DNA of 64,000 bases from Prinsepia uniflora (taxonomy: Eukaryota; Streptophyta; Magnoliopsida; Rosales; Rosaceae). Each line of letters starts with the position of its first letter. Within the stretch, counting starts at the first letter, position 1. The notes below the pieces were generated by a model. It saw only the letters and a program-made list of their open reading frames with translations. It was not told the DNA's origin and did not search any database. Both the position numbers and the translations under genes were made by a program. The stretch covers positions 14,046,235 to 14,110,234 of the forward strand of contig CM064868.1 of NCBI GenBank assembly GCA_032719365.1. The letters run 5' to 3'. Positions 61,832 to 64,000 of this stretch are shown in pieces.

Positions 61832-64000
61832 TGACAGGACCAGTCCCAATCCCACTAGGACCACCCAGGGACGTACCCCGCTCCCGCCTGACAATGACTC
61901 CAAACATACCAAAATTACCCTTAAATAAAACCGAATACTCAAATAGATAGATAACGTACAACAACAGTATTTAAAGCGATACTGTCAGACAAGGGATAGT
62001 AAAATAACAACACGTGAGCACAATAGTCAGAGTACATTATTCGGTGCTCAACCTACCCACAAGTGGGTGTACAGGTGCACAGCTAAGCAAACTAAACCTC
62101 TGCCTCCTCCTCCGGGTCCTCCTCCTCTATTTCCGTGTCAGGGTCTGGAGGGGTCAGTAAAATAAGAGTGAGTGGGCCAAAAATACAGTTCATAAAACAA
62201 TTTAATAAGAATATAAATCATAAGGTTTTACCCCTCCGTTTTCCAAATCTTGCATGCAGTGAAAACATAATATTATAATGAAACCATAACCATAAAATCA
62301 CAATAATAATCGAAAGGAGAAACGAACATATCAGTGCAACATAAAACCCAACCCAAATGATGTCACGGTTCTAAGGCTACGCGTTGCCACTCAGGGTCTC
62401 ACACCCGAGACTCTCTAGGTACATCAGCTCCCGGTATCCCGGTCACTGCCTGAGGTATATGAACATGCCTTCCTGAGAGTAAGCAGCCCAATGGGGGTCA
62501 ACTCCACTCAGTCAAGGCCCCGTGACTACTCCAGGGTCCACCCAGGCCAACGACCCTCCCTGGAGGAGACAATGTATACAGGTAGGAAAGTACAGCACAA
62601 TAACAGTATAGTTTACCATATGTCCCCCGGACATCCCAGAAAAAATCCACATATAATCCAGACGGGTCTCATGCCCAAAACATTGTAATAGCATATATAA
62701 ACAGTTCATATAAGACTCATCGAAATCATAAGCGGAAATAGTAAAACAGTTTATGCATGCAAGCCTTTTATAAATCAAACAGCCCACTCACACCCGGTCC
62801 TTGTTGCTCAACAATCTCTAAAACCTGTATTAGCATACTTGAGAGTTACTTAGGGACCCTATAATTTCAATACCAAGACCCTAGAACAGATACGCCTCAA
62901 AAACTCATCCCGGGCACTGTTCCCGATGCTTCAAACCCCATTTTGACTAACCTAACGATCTCCGATCGACACGAAACCACCTCCATTGGATCCGTATCGT
63001 CGAAACCTTGAAAATGGTACTGGCCCCACCAAAATCACTATTCACATGCGTCCCCACGCGCCTGGTCAACGCGTGGGTCAACGCTGCTACAATACCGCTG
63101 ACGTCATCACTGACACTTGTCAGGTGACACGTGGCATGTTCTGATTGGTCTCTGGTCTGACAATATCTGACAGGATGACATCATCATGACGTCAGCATGA
63201 TGACGTCATCATTGCTACAGTACCGGGTCGACCCGTTTTACTGGAACCGGGTCGCCGTTGACCCACGGCTTGACCCGATTCCACCGTACGTTTCCGGCCA
63301 CCATTTTCGACGGGGTTCATTCCTATAGGTTCGTCTAGGTCTGTTCTATGGTTCTGTAACCTCAAAACTGGAAGGAAACTAGAAGAAACTCACTAGAGCT
63401 TCAATGAATCTCACGACCAAAATCCGGTCGTCGTCTCCGGCTATCCTCGCCGTCTCAGTCTTCCAAATTGGTCCCTATCAGCTCGTCTCTGACCCTAGAG
63501 CATGTCCATAAGCAGAGAATCGATTTCTACACATTAAAATGGATTGGTTCGAAACAGGGAACATAAACGGGGCTCTCGGGTTTTGACCCTTACCGCCGCC
63601 GTGTCGCCGCCGTAGCCTTCGCCGTCTGTTCAGTCGTGCTCCTGGGGTCCTCACGGTGTAAACTGGAGCTCCACTTGAGTGGAGGTGCTGAAAATGTGGG
63701 GTTTTGCTTCTTGGACCCGATTCCTCTGTGTTTCGGGTCTGAGTTTTGATCGGGTTGTGCAGGGCAGGGGAAGGGGTGGTGGTCGCTGGTGGTGCACGGT
63801 GGTGAGCAGGAGATGATGGTGGTGCTGTGGGTAGTCGCCTGGTGGTGTGAGGTTTGCTGGTTTGTGTGCTTGGGTTGAGAGAAAATGGAAAGGAAGATGG
63901 GTTGCACGGTTTAGGAAAATGAGTGTGTGTGTGTATGTTTTCCCTAGAGAACATGATCGTGCATGAAGGAGAAAAACCAGAAGGAAATGAAGGGATGGGA
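61832..64000 (-). mobile_element. Second gypsy-type LTR family, inserted, runs off the window
   Basis: Starts TGACAGGACCAGTCCCAATC in the middle of the third LTR of the older array. Organisation resembles the other large LTRs here (CTCCCGCCTGACAATGACTCC near the start, GGGTCTCATGCCC, ATCTCCGATCGACACGAAACCA), in a different sequence family. It holds TGACGTCA sites at 63099, 63187 and 63201. No coding region is visible within the window. Predicted target duplication is CTAAC (61827-61831). Orientation is inferred from similarity to the other LTRs. Confidence 0.75.
63099..63208. promoter_or_regulatory. Cluster of TGACGTCA bZIP-type sites and a G-box in the LTR
   Basis: Three perfect TGACGTCA palindromes (63099-63106, 63187-63194, 63201-63208), a related TGACATCA (63176-63183) and a CACGTGGC G-box (63128-63135) within 110 bp. 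TGACGTCA and CACGTG are binding cores of plant bZIP factors. Position in the LTR suggests an element promoter or enhancer, by inference only. Confidence 0.55.

Noticed and set aside
63478..63954. 158-codon Pro/Ser/Thr-rich minus-strand ORF
   Set aside because: Simple composition driven by GGTGGT-type repeats in the LTR; no recognisable domain.

Overview
The window is nuclear DNA of a flowering plant, most likely a eudicot. The evidence is an AT-rich, intron-bearing gene, a cluster of intronless berberine-bridge-enzyme-like (BBE-like) oxidase genes, a plant-type nuclear tRNA-His, and plant families of LTR retrotransposons, L1-type LINEs, Mutator-like elements and a PIF/Harbinger element. The species cannot be fixed from the sequence alone.

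Layout. 1-1600: right part of a decayed PIF/Harbinger transposon. 1979-8662 (+): an eight-exon gene for a 1386-residue coiled-coil protein that resembles the plant embryo-arrest protein EMB1611/MEE22. About 9309-10855 (+): a PP2C-type phosphatase gene with two frame lesions, so probably a pseudogene. 11263-35209 (-): three BBE-like genes in tandem. The first has a one-base frameshift, the second carries a perfect 96-bp in-frame internal duplication, and the third looks intact. About 16 kb of nested transposons (MITE, Mutator-like element, solo LTR, unclassified repeat, LINE fragments) separates the first BBE-like gene from the other two. 35888-35958 (-): tRNA-His(GTG). 39248-45014 (+): a young, structurally complete Ty1/copia element with 282-bp LTRs differing at 3 positions. 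It is disabled by a catalytic Glu-to-Lys change in integrase and a frame break before reverse transcriptase. About 45040-48434 (+): an L1-type LINE relic. 48435-61831 (-): a tandem LTR-internal-LTR-internal-partial LTR array of a large non-coding gypsy-type retrotransposon with 3-kb LTRs. 61832-64000: start of another gypsy-type LTR inserted into that array and running off the window.

How it fits together. Real host content is the MEE22-like gene, two full-length BBE-like genes and the tRNA; a PP2C relic and a frameshifted BBE-like copy are decaying neighbours. BBE-like proteins are secreted flavoproteins that oxidise alcohols, carbohydrates or specialised metabolites, so the cluster is a birth-and-death array of secreted oxidases. 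The rest is a nested transposon landscape whose insertion order can be read from target-site duplications. I found no convincing previously undescribed biological system. The most informative anomalies are the BBE duplication, the integrase mutation and the tandem non-coding LTR array.
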